Assembly: GCF_954871325.1 (NCBI RefSeq)
Contig: NC_088779.1
Span: 13,518,846 to 13,582,845 of the forward strand
DNA: 64,000 nucleotides
Direction of reading: 5' to 3'
Source: Gordionus sp. m RMFG-2023
Taxonomy: Eukaryota; Nematomorpha; Gordioida; Chordodea; Parachordodidae
Under the pieces are notes generated by a model that saw only the letters and a list, made by a program, of their open reading frames with translations, made no database searches and was not told the DNA's origin. This document shows, piece by piece, positions 45,702-60,700 of this stretch. A program made the translations under genes and the position numbers. Numbering within the stretch: the stretch's first letter is position 1; each line of letters opens with the position of its first letter.

Positions 45702-48700
45702 ATGTCACATTTTTACAAACCTACATTTGTTCATGACTTTCCAGTACAGGAAAAACATTTATCAGCTCAATCTCAATATTGGGATGAATATAAAGTAATA
45801 TTTTTATTTGGGTTATCAATGTTTTAATGATATTAAAACGTTCTTACAATTAACATGAATATCAATATATTATTTAAATTTGGTCTATCTTTAACCATGA
45901 GCAAGCTTATAAAACTTATTTTTTATTAATTTGCTATATATGACCCATATATTATATTAGCTGATTCTTTTAATATATAATATCCTTTGTAATATTATGT
46001 ATTTGTGTTTTCCTACAATTTCTAGATTCCAATTACACTAAAGGAATCATCTGCCATTAAACATCTTGATTTAACCAAAGTTTACCCCTATAAGTTAGCT
46101 ATAACATCTTCCACCAAAGTTAGTTATATTATCATTTGATTTATATTTATTCTATGTTCAGGTTCAAATTTATGATTTAAATAATGATAAACCTATTGTA
46201 GCATTTACCAATTTTAAGAAAAGTGCTTATGGTGCATCATTTCGAAAGGATGGTGAATTATTGATTGCTGGGTGTGATGATACAGGGGTTAAATTGCTCT
46301 CACTTGCAACTAAATCACAATTAAGGGAATTTAAAGGACATACAAGGTAATATAATAAATTGAATCTATAATTGAGTCTGTTTCATCATAGCACATTAAT
46401 AAATACATATTTTTTGGCTTGACCCACTCTTTAAATTTTTTATAGAATGTGGGCTCTAGTCTTGCAAATTTGATTTTATTGGCCTGATTCCAGTCCAAAT
46501 TTATTATAGAACAAGCCTGGATCAACCCAAATTTTTTAATTAAAGATATTAATTTATCACATTTTGATGAAATTAAATGAAATTAAAACCATTAATTGCT
46601 TTTAGAGGTCTGCAAATTTCAAGCCCATGCTGAAAGGTTGTGAATAAACATTTTTATATTTTATGTTATTGGTTTAAACTAAAATTGTTAATAAATGTAA
46701 AAAATGAAAGAAGATATTTAAAAAAAAACCATAATTTTATTTTTGAATAAACATGGGTAAAAAACATGTAGCTTACAGAATTGGAATTCTTTTTTAAAAT
46801 AAGGATTCAAGATCATGAAAAAAAGTGAAGATTAAAAATTTTGATTTAATCATAAATATTTTGTATCAACAAACTGATTTTAAACCAATAAAATAAATAA
46901 TGATTTTGAAACTTTTTATTTAACACAAAAATTTAGCAAAATGAAAAAGCTATAAAATATTAAACTGCATTTAAAATACAGTGCAACAGATTGATAGGAA
47001 TTTTTATAAAAATAATTATACATCTTCAAGATCCCACATGCCTATCTTTTTAAGCATATGGAAGCTTGGATAATATTAGTGAAACATTGACCCATTTTAA
47101 CATAACATCCTTTTGAAAATTCCCTTTCATAGCAAGTTGAATTGGCTGGAATTGTCTGATTATCTGGAAATTTTTGTTAATTTGGGAATATTTTTTGATG
47201 TAATTCCCACCAGTCTAGTGGATTAAAATCCTTAAAAGGTGATTATACTTGCTTATAACTTTCTTCAACCTGATATATTTTATTAAAAAAGCCTATTTCT
47301 TGGATTTATATTTGGTTTCATTCATCTATATTAAAATTGATATTTATTTAATGCATATTATATTCTTTCCTTAGATATGGGTGTCGAAAATATTATATTT
47401 TAATAACTGTCTTTATATTTAAATTACAGAAAAATCATTGTCAATATTAGACATCAGAGATTGCAGACCTGGCCCTAAGTCTGGTCGATACATGGGCCTG
47501 GTCATATTTTAATTCTTTAAATATACCCAGGGCGGGCTGTATATTTTAAAACTGAAGAATTTTGAGACACTTCGTTTAAATGATTTTGAGATTGGGTCGT
47601 AGTCATAATAATTTATTATCAAAATTTATTGTTTAACAAAATAACTAAAATAATTATTATCAAAATTTTACAAAACTAAAAAAGTTTATATTAATAAAAA
47701 CATAAAAAAGTGTGTATTAATAAAGATTTTCAAAATTATTTTACAGAAAAAATAAAGTATATCCAAACTATAAAAAATTCGTCCCTTTTATAGGGAAAAT
47801 AAAAGGCGCAATTATAAATTAAAATTATGGCGCAAAGTGAAAAAAAGGACGTTTTTGTGGAAACGAGTTGTGTTAGTTTTATCGTACATAATTGTGGATA
47901 AAACCTACCCCCCTATATTTCCCGAAACTCAAAATATACCTTGGGATGCAGGGTGGTCTCCCGGACCCAACGGTCTAATTCATATTTTCTGATAGGACTC
48001 CTAAAGTAAGAAATCCAGTAAAGTGAGAGAAAACACAAAAGCCATATGTTTTACCTAAAACAAGAGAGGGACCAAAAAGAGAAACCTTTTTTTAATTTTC
48101 ATTTTATTGTAAACAAAGGAGAGGTATTAAAAAACTTTATTTAACTTTAACATAAACAAAAGAGGTGGATTAAAAAAACTTTTTCATCTTAACCATAATA
48201 AAAGAGGGGGATAAAAAAAACTTTTTTTTTCATCTATAACACTCCTCCCCCCTAAACAGGCCACGGGGAGGGAGGGGGATGATCCTAGTCTCGACTAAGC
48301 TTCAAAATCCTAGGTTTATTACGAGTTCCTGAAAACGTCTCCCCCCCCCCCAAACACAATCAATTCCCTAGAAAAGTATAACTAAATTATCATTGCAAAA
48401 CTAATTCACACCCCCCCCCCCCCCACCTTTAATAGGCAACGGGGAAGGGGGAATGGTATATATTGATTGGGAAAAAAAAATTTAAAAAAAAAATATTTAT
48501 AGTTAATAAATTGAATATTCGGGAAAAACGTTTATATTTATAAAAAGAGGAGGGGGGGGGAATATTGGTAATTAATTGTTCGATTTATCGGGGGATCGTC
48601 GTTTTCTAATTTGCTTATCATGATAAATCTGCATTCCTTGTTTTGTTCTGACTTGATACATGCGATTTCCTAATGTTTTCTTCGTAAGTCCCAGTTTCCA

Positions 48701-51700
48701 TCGGGGGGATTTCTTATAGGTGGGTACCCACACCCTTGATCCTTTTTGTATTCGACTTGTCTTGGGGGTGGTTGTGGCTGTTTTCGACGTATGTTGTTCG
48801 TGCAGTCGATCTAAGGGATTTCGAAGTCGGCGGCCTAAGAATATTATTGCCGGGACCATTTTCGTTGTCGTGTGTTGGGTGTTGTTGTAGTTATGTAGGA
48901 AGTTGGTTATTTGTTCCTGTATGGTTAGAGAGTTTATGCCTTGTATTGCATTTTTGAAGGTTCAAACGAATCTTTCGGCCATTCCATTGCTTTGGGGCAT
49001 GTAAGGCGCGGTAGTCAGGTGTTTTATGTGATTTTTATCGCAGAATTCTTGGAAACTTTCTCTGGTAAATTGAGTTCCGTTGTCAGATACTAGGGTAGCT
49101 GGGAACCCCGTATATTTAAAAGCATTTGTTAAGGCTTTAATTACATTGGTGGACGAGATTGATGGAAGGTTGATGACGTCGGCCCATCTAGAATAGGTGT
49201 CAATTATGATTAGCCATGATTTATCGAATACGGGTCCTGCAATGTCTATTTGTATTTTTTCCGCGACTTTGTTTGTACTTGGCCAAGGGGAGTCTTTTAT
49301 ACGAGGTGTGTTTTCTTTGTACATATTGCAGTGTCTGCATAATTCATACACGGAATGAATATCTTTATTAATCGAGGGCCACCATACGTAGGTACGAGCT
49401 GATTCTTTCATTTGAATTATGCTAGCGTGTCCCAGGTGCAATTCTGTGAGAGTCTGACTTTGTAATGCTTGAGGTATTATAATGCGGGTATTCTTTAACA
49501 AAATGGAATTCTCTATCGTAATTTCATGCTTTAGACGTTGATAAGGTAGCAAATTAATATTGGTTATTTTATTAGGCCATTCCGTGGTTAAATATTTTAA
49601 GATTTAGGATAGGATCGGTTTGAGTTTCCTGTGACAAGTTTTTGGAATTAAAGGGTAATTGGTGTATTTGTTTGATTATTAAGAGTTTTAAAATGTTGTC
49701 GTCTTTATTGATGGGATTAGTTTCAGGTAAGGGTAAACGAGAGAGCGCATCTGCATTTTTATTTTTTAGTCCTTCTATGTATTGGATTTTATAATGATAA
49801 CTGGATAGGATTATTCCCCATCTTTGTAAACGGAATGAGGCTATAGTGGGAATACCTTTTTGGGGGCTAAATAATGAGATTAAAGCTTTATGATCTGTTT
49901 TCAATGTGAATTGTCTTCCTAATAAAAATTGACGAAATCGTTTTACTGCAAAAAATATGGCTAAGGCTTCTTTGTCTATTTGGGAATAATTTTTTCGGCG
50001 GTATTTAGGGTGCGTGAAGCATAGGCTAGTGGATGTTCGCTATTGTCTGAAAATATATGGGATAAGACTGCTCCAACTCCTTAAGGTGATGCATCGCAGG
50101 CTAAGGTCAGAGGAAGACTGGGATTATAATGGCATAGGGTTAAGGGTGATGTTAGAATAGTTTTTATTTGTTTACTACTTATTTCACAATTATTATCCCA
50201 AGAAAATTCAATGCCGTGTTTCAATAAATTGTAAATAGGTTGAGCGATGGTGGATAAATTGGGGATGAATTTGGCATAATTAGTAATTTATCCGATATAG
50301 GATTGTACTTCTTTAACCGTTTTGGGAGTAGGACAGTTTAAAATGGCTTCGGTGTTTTTGTTGTTTGATGATAGACCGTTACTATTTATTACATGTCCTA
50401 GATATTCAACGGACGGTTGCGCGAATTTGCATTTTGGTAGGTTTATTTTCAGGTTGTATTTGTGCAGTCGTTGAAATAGTTTATGGAGGTTGTCCCAATG
50501 CTCATCTTCTGTTTTCCCAGTAACTATTATGTCGTCCAAGTAGGTGGTAGTTTTGTCTAAGCCTTGAAATATCATGGGAGCGGCGGAGACCCCAAACGGT
50601 AGTCTATTTACACGGTAGGGACCAAGATGTATACTTATGGTTAGGATTTCACTTGTTTCCTGGGTAACTGGAATTTGCATATAGGCATCCTTAAGATCGA
50701 TTGTTGTAAATAAAGTACCTCCTTCTAATTGGCCAAAGATATCCTCTATTCTGGGAAGTGGATAACAGTTGTTTTTGACCCATGGATTGATGGTTACTTT
50801 ATAATCTATACATAGTCGGAGGGTCTCTGTTTTGGTTACTGGGACAATTGGGGATCCCCATAGACTATATCCACACTTTTCAATTATTTTGGCTTGCTCC
50901 CATCGGTTTAATTCCACTTCGACTTGGGTTTTATAGGCGTAGGGTACTTGTCTTGGTTTGATAAATCTGGGCTGAGCTTCTGGTTTTAGATGTACGTCTA
51001 TGGGAGTTGGAAATTCCCCTAGAATATCGTCGGCAATATTGGGAAATTTGGCTATTAGTTTGGTAGCGTTTGTTCCGGCCGATATATTGGACATAATTGA
51101 GGGGAAAATTCCTATAGTGTCTCGGCCTATAATGAGTTTATTATCATTGTCGGTGATTAATACTGACATGAAAGCAGATTGTTGATCATATTTTAACCAG
51201 GTTTTAATTTCGCCCAATATAGGAATGGAGTGACCGGAATATGAAGTTAATTGTATTATAGATTTAGTTATTGGAAGATTTTTAAAATGGGTGTTGTATA
51301 TATTTTTTCCTATGATAGTTATTGGCGATCCCGTATCAATTTCCATTTTTATTGGAATCTCATTAATTGTTAGGGAGATGTGGTAAGCCTTGGGTATGGG
51401 GTTTAGAATAACATGGTTGATGTTTAGGAATGAGAGGTTGGGATGGGGAGAGAAAGGTATACTATTTCTAACTTACTGTGGACCAACATTATTTGCTAAA
51501 TTAAAAAATACGTTCTATCCAGAGGCAATAGAGACCCAAGGGTTTCTAAAGATTAATCAATCAATCGACAAATTCGCTGAACCGCCCAATCAAGCCCGCT
51601 ACCGACTAAGGAATCGAATTCAACATCTTCACGAATCGATAACCCAGTGCAGGGAAGCCCTAGTCGAAATCGCCCACAATTGCGATTTAAAGGAGAGCCA

Positions 51701-54700
51701 CGATTTATTTATGGCTACCCAATTTATGTCTGGCGTTTATTCAACAGTAATAAAACGCAAGTTACTATCGCTACCCTTTACTCAGTTCCAAGAGTATGTG
51801 GAAATAACAAAAACCGAGGAGCTTATCGAATCCTGGTCAACATCAGATGGAGGAAATTATAATATTGCGCCACGTCAGGATACTCATACACACCTAACAT
51901 TCAAGTCAAACGCTCAACCTACCAATAGAGACAATTTTCCAACCCAAAAATTCATCGCATTGGACGCAATATAACCAACAACAACAATACGCAAATCACT
52001 CCAACAATTCATCTTATGTGCCCCCGTATCACCAAACCCCACAATACCAATATCCCACAAACAATTCATCTCAATGGCCCCCATATAACCGACAACAATA
52101 TCAAATCCCCAAATGCCTTAATTGTGGACGAATAGGTCACCTAGAGCGAAATTGTCTAAGACCCACCATACAACCCGAAACAAAAAAAGCTATAACAAAC
52201 AATGTAGTAAATGCAATAGAACAGCTGGAAAGCTCAATCACTAAATTCGTTAATTATAGACGATAATCCTCCAAAGGACCCCCTTCCCAACCTCTCATCC
52301 CTAAACATCAACCATGTTATTCTAAACCCCATACCCAAGGCTTACCACATCTCCCTAACAATCAATGAGATTCCAATAAAAATGGAAATTGATACGGGAT
52401 CGCCAATAACTATCATAGGAAAAAATATACACAACACCCATTTTAAAAACCTTCCAATAACTAAATCTATAATACAATTAACTTCATATTCCGGTCACTC
52501 CATTCCTATATTGGGCGAAATTAAAACCTGGTTAAAATATGATCAACAATCTGCTTTCATGTCAGTATTAATCACCGACAATGATAATAAACTCATTATA
52601 GGCCGAGACACTATAGGAATTTTCCCCTCAATTATGTCCAATATATCGGCCGGAACAAACGCTACCAAACTAATAGCCAAATTTCCCAATATTGCCGACG
52701 ATATTCTAGGGGAATTTCCAACTCCCATAGACGTACATCTAAAACCAGAAGCTCAGCCCAGATTTATCAAACCAAGACAAGTACCCTACGCCTATAAAAC
52801 CCAAGTCGAAGTGGAATTAAACCGATGGGAGCAAGCCAAAATAATTGAAAAGTGTGGATATAGTCTATGGGGATCCCCAATTGTCCCAGTAACCAAAACA
52901 GAGACCCTCCGACTATGTATAGATTATAAAGTAACCATCAATCCATGGGTCAAAAACGACTGTTATCCACTTCCCAGAATAGAGGATATCTTTGGCCAAT
53001 TAGAAGGAGGTACTTTATTTACAACAATCGATCTTAAGGATGCCTATATGCAAATTCCAGTTACCCAGGAAACAAGTGAAATCCTAACCATAAGTATACA
53101 TCTTGGTCCCTACCGTGTAAATAGACTACCGTTTGGGGTCTCCGCCGCTCCCATGATATTTCAAGGCTTAGACAAAACTACCACCTACTTGGACGACATA
53201 ATAGTTACTGGGAAAACAGAAGATGAGCATTGGGACAACCTCCATAAACTATTTCAACGACTGCACAAATACAACCTGAAAATAAACCTACCAAAATGCA
53301 AATTCGCGCAACCGTCCGTTGAATATCTAGGACATGTAATAAATAGTAACGGTCTATCATCAAACAACAAAAACACCGAAGCCATTTTAAACTGTCCTAC
53401 TCCCAAAACGGTTAAAGAAGTACAATCCTATATCGGATAAATTACTAATTATGCCAAATTCATCCCCAATTTATCCACCATCGCTCAACCTATTTACAAT
53501 TTATTGAAACACGGCATTGAATTTTCTTGGGATAATAATTGTGAAATAAGTAGTAAACAAATAAAAACTATTCTAACATCACCCTTAACCCTATGCCATT
53601 ATAATCCCAGTCTTCCTCTGACCTTAGCCTGCGATGCATCACCTTAAGGAGTTGGAGCAGTCTTATCCCATATATTTTCAGACAATAGCGAACATCCACT
53701 AGCCTATGCTTCACGCACCCTAAATACCGCCGAAAAAATTATTCCCAAATAGACAAAGAAGCCTTAGCCATATTTTTTGCAGTAAAACGATTTCGTCAAT
53801 TTTTATTAGGAAGACAATTCACATTGAAAACAGATCATAAAGCTTTAATCTCATTATTTAGCCCCCAAAAAGGTATTCCCACTATAGCCTCATTCCGTTT
53901 ACAAAGATGGGGAATAATCCTATCCAGTTATCATTATAAAATCCAATACATAGAAGGACTAAAAAATAAAAATGCAGATGCGCTCTCTCGTTTACCCTTA
54001 CCTGAAACTAATCCCATCAATAAAGACGACAACATTTTAAAACTCTTAATAATCAAACAAATACACCAATTACCCTTTAATTCCAAAAACTTGTCACAGG
54101 AAACTCAAACCGATCCTATCCCAAATCTTAAAATATTTAACCACGGAATGGCCTAATAAAATAACCAATATTAATTTGCTACCTTATCAACGTCTAAAGC
54201 ATGAAATTACGATAGAGAATTCCATTTTGTTAAAGAATACCCGCATTATAATACCTCAAGCATTACAAAGTCAGACTCTCACAGAATTGCACCTGGGACA
54301 CGCTAGCATAATTCAAATGAAAGAATCAGCTCGTACCTACGTATGGTGGCCCTCGATTAATAAAGATATTCATTCCGTGTATGAATTATGCAGACACTGC
54401 AATATGTACAAAGAAAACACACCTCGTATAAAAGACTCCCCTTGGCCCAGTACAAACAAAGTCACGGAAAAAATACACATAGACATTGCAGGACCCGTAT
54501 TCGATAAATCATAGCTAATCATAATTGACACCTATTCTAGATGGGCCGACGTCATCAACCTTCCATCAATCTCGTCCACCAATGTAATTAAAGCCTTAAC
54601 AAATGCCTTTAAATATACGGGGTTCCCAGCTACCCTAGTATCTGACAACGGAACTCAATTTACCAGCGAAAGTTTCCAAGAATTCTGCGATAAAAATCAC

Positions 54701-57700
54701 ATAAAACACCTGACTACCGCGCCTTACATGCCCCAAAGCAATGGAATGGCCGAAAGATTCGTTTGAACCTTCAAAAATGCAATACAAGGCATAAACTCTC
54801 TAACCATACAGGAACAAATAACCAACTTCCTACATAACTACAACAACACCCAACACACGACAACGAAAATGGTCCCGGCAATAATATTCTTAGGCCGCCG
54901 ACTTCGAAATCCCTTAGATCGACTGCACGAACAACATACGTCGAAAACAGCCACAACCACCCCCAAGACAAGTCGAATACAAAAAGGATCAAGGGTGTGG
55001 GTACCCACCTATAAGAAATCCCCCCGATGGAAACTGGGACTTACGAAGAAAACATTAGGAAATCGCATGTATCAAGTCAGAACAAAACAAGGAATGCAGA
55101 TTTATCATGATAAGCAAATTAGAAAACGACGATCCCCCGATAAATCGAACAATTAATTACCAATATTCCCCCCCCCTCCTCTTTTTATAAATATAAACGT
55201 TTTTCCCGAATATTCAATTTATTAACTATAAATATTTTTTTTTTAAATTTTTTTTTCCCAATCAATATATACCATTCCCCCTTCCCCGTTGCCTATTAAA
55301 GGTGGGGGGGGGGGGGGTGTGAATTAGTTTTGCAATGATAATTTAGTTATACTTTTCTAGGGAATTGATTGTGTTTGGGGGGGGGGGAGACGTTTTCGGG
55401 AACTCGTAATAAACCTAGGATTTTGAAGCTTAGTCGAGACTAGGATCATCCCCCTCCCTCCCCGTGGCCTGTTTAGGGGGGAGGAGTGTTAAAGATGAAA
55501 AAAAAAGTTTTTTTTATCCCCCTCTTTTATTATGGTTAAGATGAAAAAGTTTTTTTAATCCCCCTCTTTTGTTTATGTTAAAGTTAAATAAAGTTTTTTA
55601 ATACCCCTCCTTTGTTTACAATAAAATGAAAGTTAAAAAAAGGTTTCTCTTTTTGGTCCCTCTCTTGTTTTAAGTTAAACACAGTGAAAGTAAAACATAT
55701 GGCTTTTGTGTTTTCTCTCACTTTACTGGATTTCTTACTTTAGGAGTCCTCAGTAAGGTGATCCGAAAATATGATTTAGACCGTTGGGTCTGGGAGACCA
55801 CCTTGCATCCCAAGGTATATTTTGAGTTTCGGGAAGTATAGGGGGGTAGGTTTTATCCCCAATTATGTACGCTAAAACTAACACAACTCGTTTCCACAAA
55901 AACAGCCTAACGGTCTTGGGTTCGAGCCCCAACCAGAGCGCTAGTGAAGAATTTTGAGACACTTCGTTTAAATGATTTTGAGATCGGGTCGTAGTCATAA
56001 TAATTTATTATCAAAATTTATTGTTTAACAAAATAACTAAAATAATTTTTATCAAAATTTTACAAAACTAAAAAATATTAATAAAAACATAAAAAATGTG
56101 TATTAATAAAGATTTTCAAAATTATTTTACAGAAAAAATAAAGTATATTCAAACTATAAAAAATTCGTCCCTTTTATAGGGAAAATAAAAGGCGCAAATT
56201 ATAAATTATTGGAGCAAAGTGAAAAAAAGAGCGTTTTTGTGGAAACGAGTTGTGTTAGTTTTATCGTGCATAATTGCGTATAAAACCTACCCCCCTATAC
56301 TTCCCGAAACTCAAAATATACCTTGGGATGCAGGGTGGTCTCCCGGACCCAACGGTCTAACTCATATTTTCGGATCACCTTACTGAGTATCCTAAAGTAA
56401 GAAATCCAGTAAAGTGAGAGAAAACACAAAAGCCATATATTTTACTTTCACTGTGTTTAACTTAAAACAAGGGAGGGACCAAAAAGAGAAACTTTTTTTT
56501 AACTTTCATTTTATTGTAAACAAAGGAGGGGTATTAAAAAACTTTATTTAACTTTAACATGAACAAAAGAGGTGGATTAAAAAAACTTTTTCATCTTAAC
56601 CATAATATAAGAGGGGGATAAAAAAACTTTTTTTTTCATCTTTAACAAAAACCAAATATTAAAAATCACTATTATTAGCTATAAAAGTGCTGAATTAAAA
56701 ATTTTACAAAAAAAATCTGCATCGGCCATGCAAATGGTACCTTCTGCAAGTTCTGTTATATATGGTGAAGTTCATGACAAGTCAACCTTACCCCCTCAGA
56801 TTTTTTTGAAATTTTTACTATATTTGCATATGTTAGTGATAATTTTTTCCAGCAATGTCTTTTTTCTCAACTTTAAATCATTTTTTGAGTACGTTTTTTT
56901 AAAATTAATCTGATTTTACTGGAAATATATTTCACCATGTTTGGAATACCTACACTATGAATTTCAAACAATTTTGCGATGAACTTTTGAACTTAATATA
57001 ATTTAAGTTTTTCCATAGATTTTTTTCCATAGATTATAAATGACTCAAATGTTCATGTCAAAATTGTCTACAATTTATAAGATAGGTATTCTAAATATGC
57101 AGGAATACTTTTCCCCTAAAATCAGATTTTTAAATTTTAAGAAACATCAAAAAATGATTTAATGAAAAAATAACACATTGTCACTATTAAATATATTATA
57201 ATTAAGAAAAAATAAAATTGTAGCCTCCAACTCCTAACAGCAGCTGAGATATGGGCCTCTGAAAATCGAAAAAATCGGGATTTTTTAATGCACTCTCTTT
57301 AACTTTATATAGCCTAACGTTAGGCCTTTTTAAATTTATATGATGTTAAATATTGTTTAAAAATTTAAATGTAAAAAACCCAAAATAATCATAATATCAA
57401 ATCAGAATTATTTTTCATTTATGGCTATAGGATTAATTAATAATGCAAAATTTTTAACAGGTTTATGGCATATGACATTTTAATCATTAGCCGATTGTAA
57501 ATTTTTTTATAATAAATATTTGATAAATCATTCATTGTAATATATTTAAGTTAAAAGCTTTTAAATATGTTAAGTATTTAAATAAAAGATTGGAAGTGAA
57601 GGGGGGGGGGAGGCTCTTGTTATTTTATATAATATATTTACTACATTCCTAAAAAAAATTTCTTATTTTTAAGTATATGGCAATCTTTTCAATTTGGGTA

Positions 57701-60700
57701 AACATGATTAATCAATCTTTAACAACTAACAATAAAATTTGCAGTATCTGCCATAAAAAATTAAGCTTGAACCAGTATCACATTTCCTTCCACATTTATA
57801 TTTTATGAGGAATATATTTATGATGCTGCCCCTCGTCATCAAATAATTTCTTACCATCATTAATGAGCAAGACATCAATTAAGGAAAAAACGCTTAAGCC
57901 AAAAAAGATTTCATATTGAGGAAAAATGAAAATCCAATAAAAAAAATTAAGAAAGATGTTTTGAAAATTTCTCTAGATGATAATTTTAATATTAATAATG
58001 AATGTGAAATCATAAAGCAATTGAAAACTAGATTTAAAATAATACATGATAAAATTTTGCATACTGAGAGGATATTATTAGAAAGCATTGAATCCTAAAT
58101 TTTAGCCTCCTAGTACTCATAGTTCCTGAGATATCAATGGTCAAAATGCCAAAAACATTTTTTCGTAAATTACGATTTTTTAAAATTGAGATAAGTTAAA
58201 AAATAAAGATTTTAAAAATGTAAGTTATATATCATTTTGTAACTCTATTAAAGGCCTTTTATTAAATATTAAGGATTTTTAAAAAAAAATATTGTTGCGG
58301 TTTATGAAAATTCCAGGTGTTTCGCTTTCCAAATTTTTTTGAATTTAATATTTTCTTATTTACTAACATCTCTATTTATAAAAAAATTTAAACTTGGGAC
58401 AGCCATGGGTTTTTTAGTTATTGCGAATTAAAAAAATCAAAAAATTTATATTTTTCAAAAATAGAAGGCGCTCCTTTATAAAATAACGCGTTTTGTTAAG
58501 ATTATTATTTTTTTAAACTTTTTTCCATTTTTAAGCATAAATAATAAGATTTTCCAGCATTAATATCATGAAGAAATATTATTTGGTCGTTTGATAGACT
58601 TACTTATTATTATTTATCTTGATAATTTGTAAAAATTAGTTGTTTTATAATAAATGTGTTTTTCTTTATATGATTTTATATGCTTATATGCGAAAAAGTT
58701 TGAACCGGGTTTTAAAGGTTTGATCCAATAATCGACTACTTACTTTTTTTAGAAAAAATAACTAAGCTACTCTCAACCTTTTTGCCCTTACTATTCATTG
58801 GCTAGTAAAAACAATTTATGATTGTTAAGAAATTTTGTTTACAACAAATTCAAAATTATATTAAATATATTTTTTCAATTATTATTATTTAATGACTTAT
58901 AACTAGACCTGTGCGCCTCCGGAGATATTTGATTACGCCGACGCCACCGCCAAAATGTGTCGGTGCTCAACACGTCGCCATCGATGCAAAAATTCGGCGG
59001 CGTGGCGGCGTATTTATTTTTTATTATTTATGAATTGTAATTAGAAGAAAAATAATATTAAAAATGCGATTTTATTTTTAAAATTATTAAATATTATTTG
59101 CTATAAAAAATAAAAACATTTGATTTGTAATAAGATGATGTGTTATTATTAGGCTAGTAATTTACAGAAAAGGTATTGAAATATTATATATTTTATTCTT
59201 TTAATTTTTGATATTTCAAATCTTTTGTATAAGACCATCAATTATTCTATAAGGAGTAATAGAATATTTTCTATACAATCTAAAACTCATCACTTAAAAT
59301 TTATTTTTTTATCATAAAGAGACTACCAAATATTCATATATAACCTGGAACAACAAGGCTATTTAACTAGTCTAGAAAAGGAGTGTTTTTCGCCTCAGAA
59401 TTTAGAGATAAAAGATGTCTTAGATTTTTTTGAAGATAAGAGTATTGGATCTTCCTAAACTTTTAATATTAGCTAGAAAGGTCCTGTGCGTTCCAGCTAC
59501 GAGCACACCCAGCGAGCGTGTATTTTTCATAGCTGGGCTCACTCTGAACTCTAAATGATCATCATTATGTTCTATAAATCTTAATAAAATAATATTTATA
59601 CATGATAATTATAACTTGATAAAATCGTTAAATTATAGTTATAAACATAAATTTTATTTTAAAAGGGTTTCCAATGAATTAATTTTAATTAAAAAATTTA
59701 ATTTAGAAAAGTATTTGACGCCGCCCCCGAGCTGTCGGCGGACAGGTCTACTTATAGCTTTATAGTTTAAATCCGCCAACTGGCCAATTTTATATATAAA
59801 GAGTTAATAAAAATAAATTATTTAAACAATAAAAAGATTTATAATATAAGTTATAAGAATCAAAAAAATGATTTTATATAAATTTTTTATTAATAAATTA
59901 TTTTGATTTCTGGTTTTGAGACCTTTAACTTTATAAAGAATCAGCCTTGGTATTGACAATTCCCCTGGTTACAAGTTACTTTAAAAAAAATAGGTTGAAA
60001 CTAGTTATTTTTATATATGAAAATTTTAAAAAATATCTTAGGCATTTCCCCAAATAATTGGTGGATTTTGCATATAATGCACGATGCACCTATTTCTAGG
60101 TTTCATTCGATTATAATCTATTTTTTATTTTAAAGCCAAGTTCATGTAACTAAATTTACAAATGATAATTATCACGTGATATCTTGTTCTGACGATAAAT
60201 CAGTAAAACATTGGGACATAGCTACAGGCAACATGTTATCTAGTCGTCATATACACGAAGTACCATTATTTCCATAAATTAATTTCAATATTTATTTTGT
60301 AAAAGATATTAATTATTCATGTTATTACATACTAAAAAACTTTCAACTCTTTTTTAAAAAAATTCAAGCATAGTGAAACTAAAAAAGTCAAGTGGTTTAA
60401 TAAATAGCTAGAAAAGTATAAATGGCAAATTCTACAATTTAAAAAATCTAATTTGTTTGCTGAAAGTTGATAATTTTTTCTTTTCTACCTTATTTTTCTA
60501 TTATACTGTCGAAAGATATTACTAATCACTTATTTTATGCCTAGCAATTAAAGCTTCTTTTTCCCCATTTAGGATTATATTAGGTGTGGGTCAGTATTCC
60601 ACTCAGAATCTTCCAATTTATTTGTTTCCGGCTCTTATGATCACACCGCGAGAATATTTGATTTCAGAACAGAACAAAATTGCGTTTCGAATAATGGCAT

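Larger units (their letters stand above)
47553..56647 (-). mobile_element. Palindromic Ty3/gypsy-type LTR complex, 9.1 kb, broken
   Basis: Two LTRs in the same (minus) orientation bound the complex: 55,945-56,647 (5') and 47,553-48,241 (3'). A 5-bp duplication AAAAC lies at 47,548-47,552 and 56,648-56,652, so it entered as one unit. Inside, a minus-strand pol set (48,242-51,443) faces a plus-strand set with gag, pol and an LTR-like end (51,444-55,903). Arms of about 3.6 kb are near identical, and the spacer is 0.84 kb. Parts seen are gag with a CCHC knuckle (plus copy only), protease, RT, RNase H and integrase. Each arm has a few breaks. Arms more alike than typical fossils, and LTRs differing slightly, suggest a fairly young insertion. 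It lies antisense in UTP15 intron 3. Confidence 0.9.

Noticed and set aside
48736-48957. A 73-residue Val/Trp-rich membrane-like protein, repeated at 54,771-54,992
   Set aside because: It is the antisense shadow of the integrase C-terminal part in both arms.
55905-55943. A tRNA gene
   Set aside because: Only the 3' half is present and there is no box A or 5' acceptor strand. Its place beside the LTR explains it.
47553-56647. Two independent gypsy insertions side by side
   Set aside because: Only one pair of target duplications is seen, at the outer LTRs. The inner LTR-like end is truncated and joined to tRNA-like sequence rather than to host DNA.
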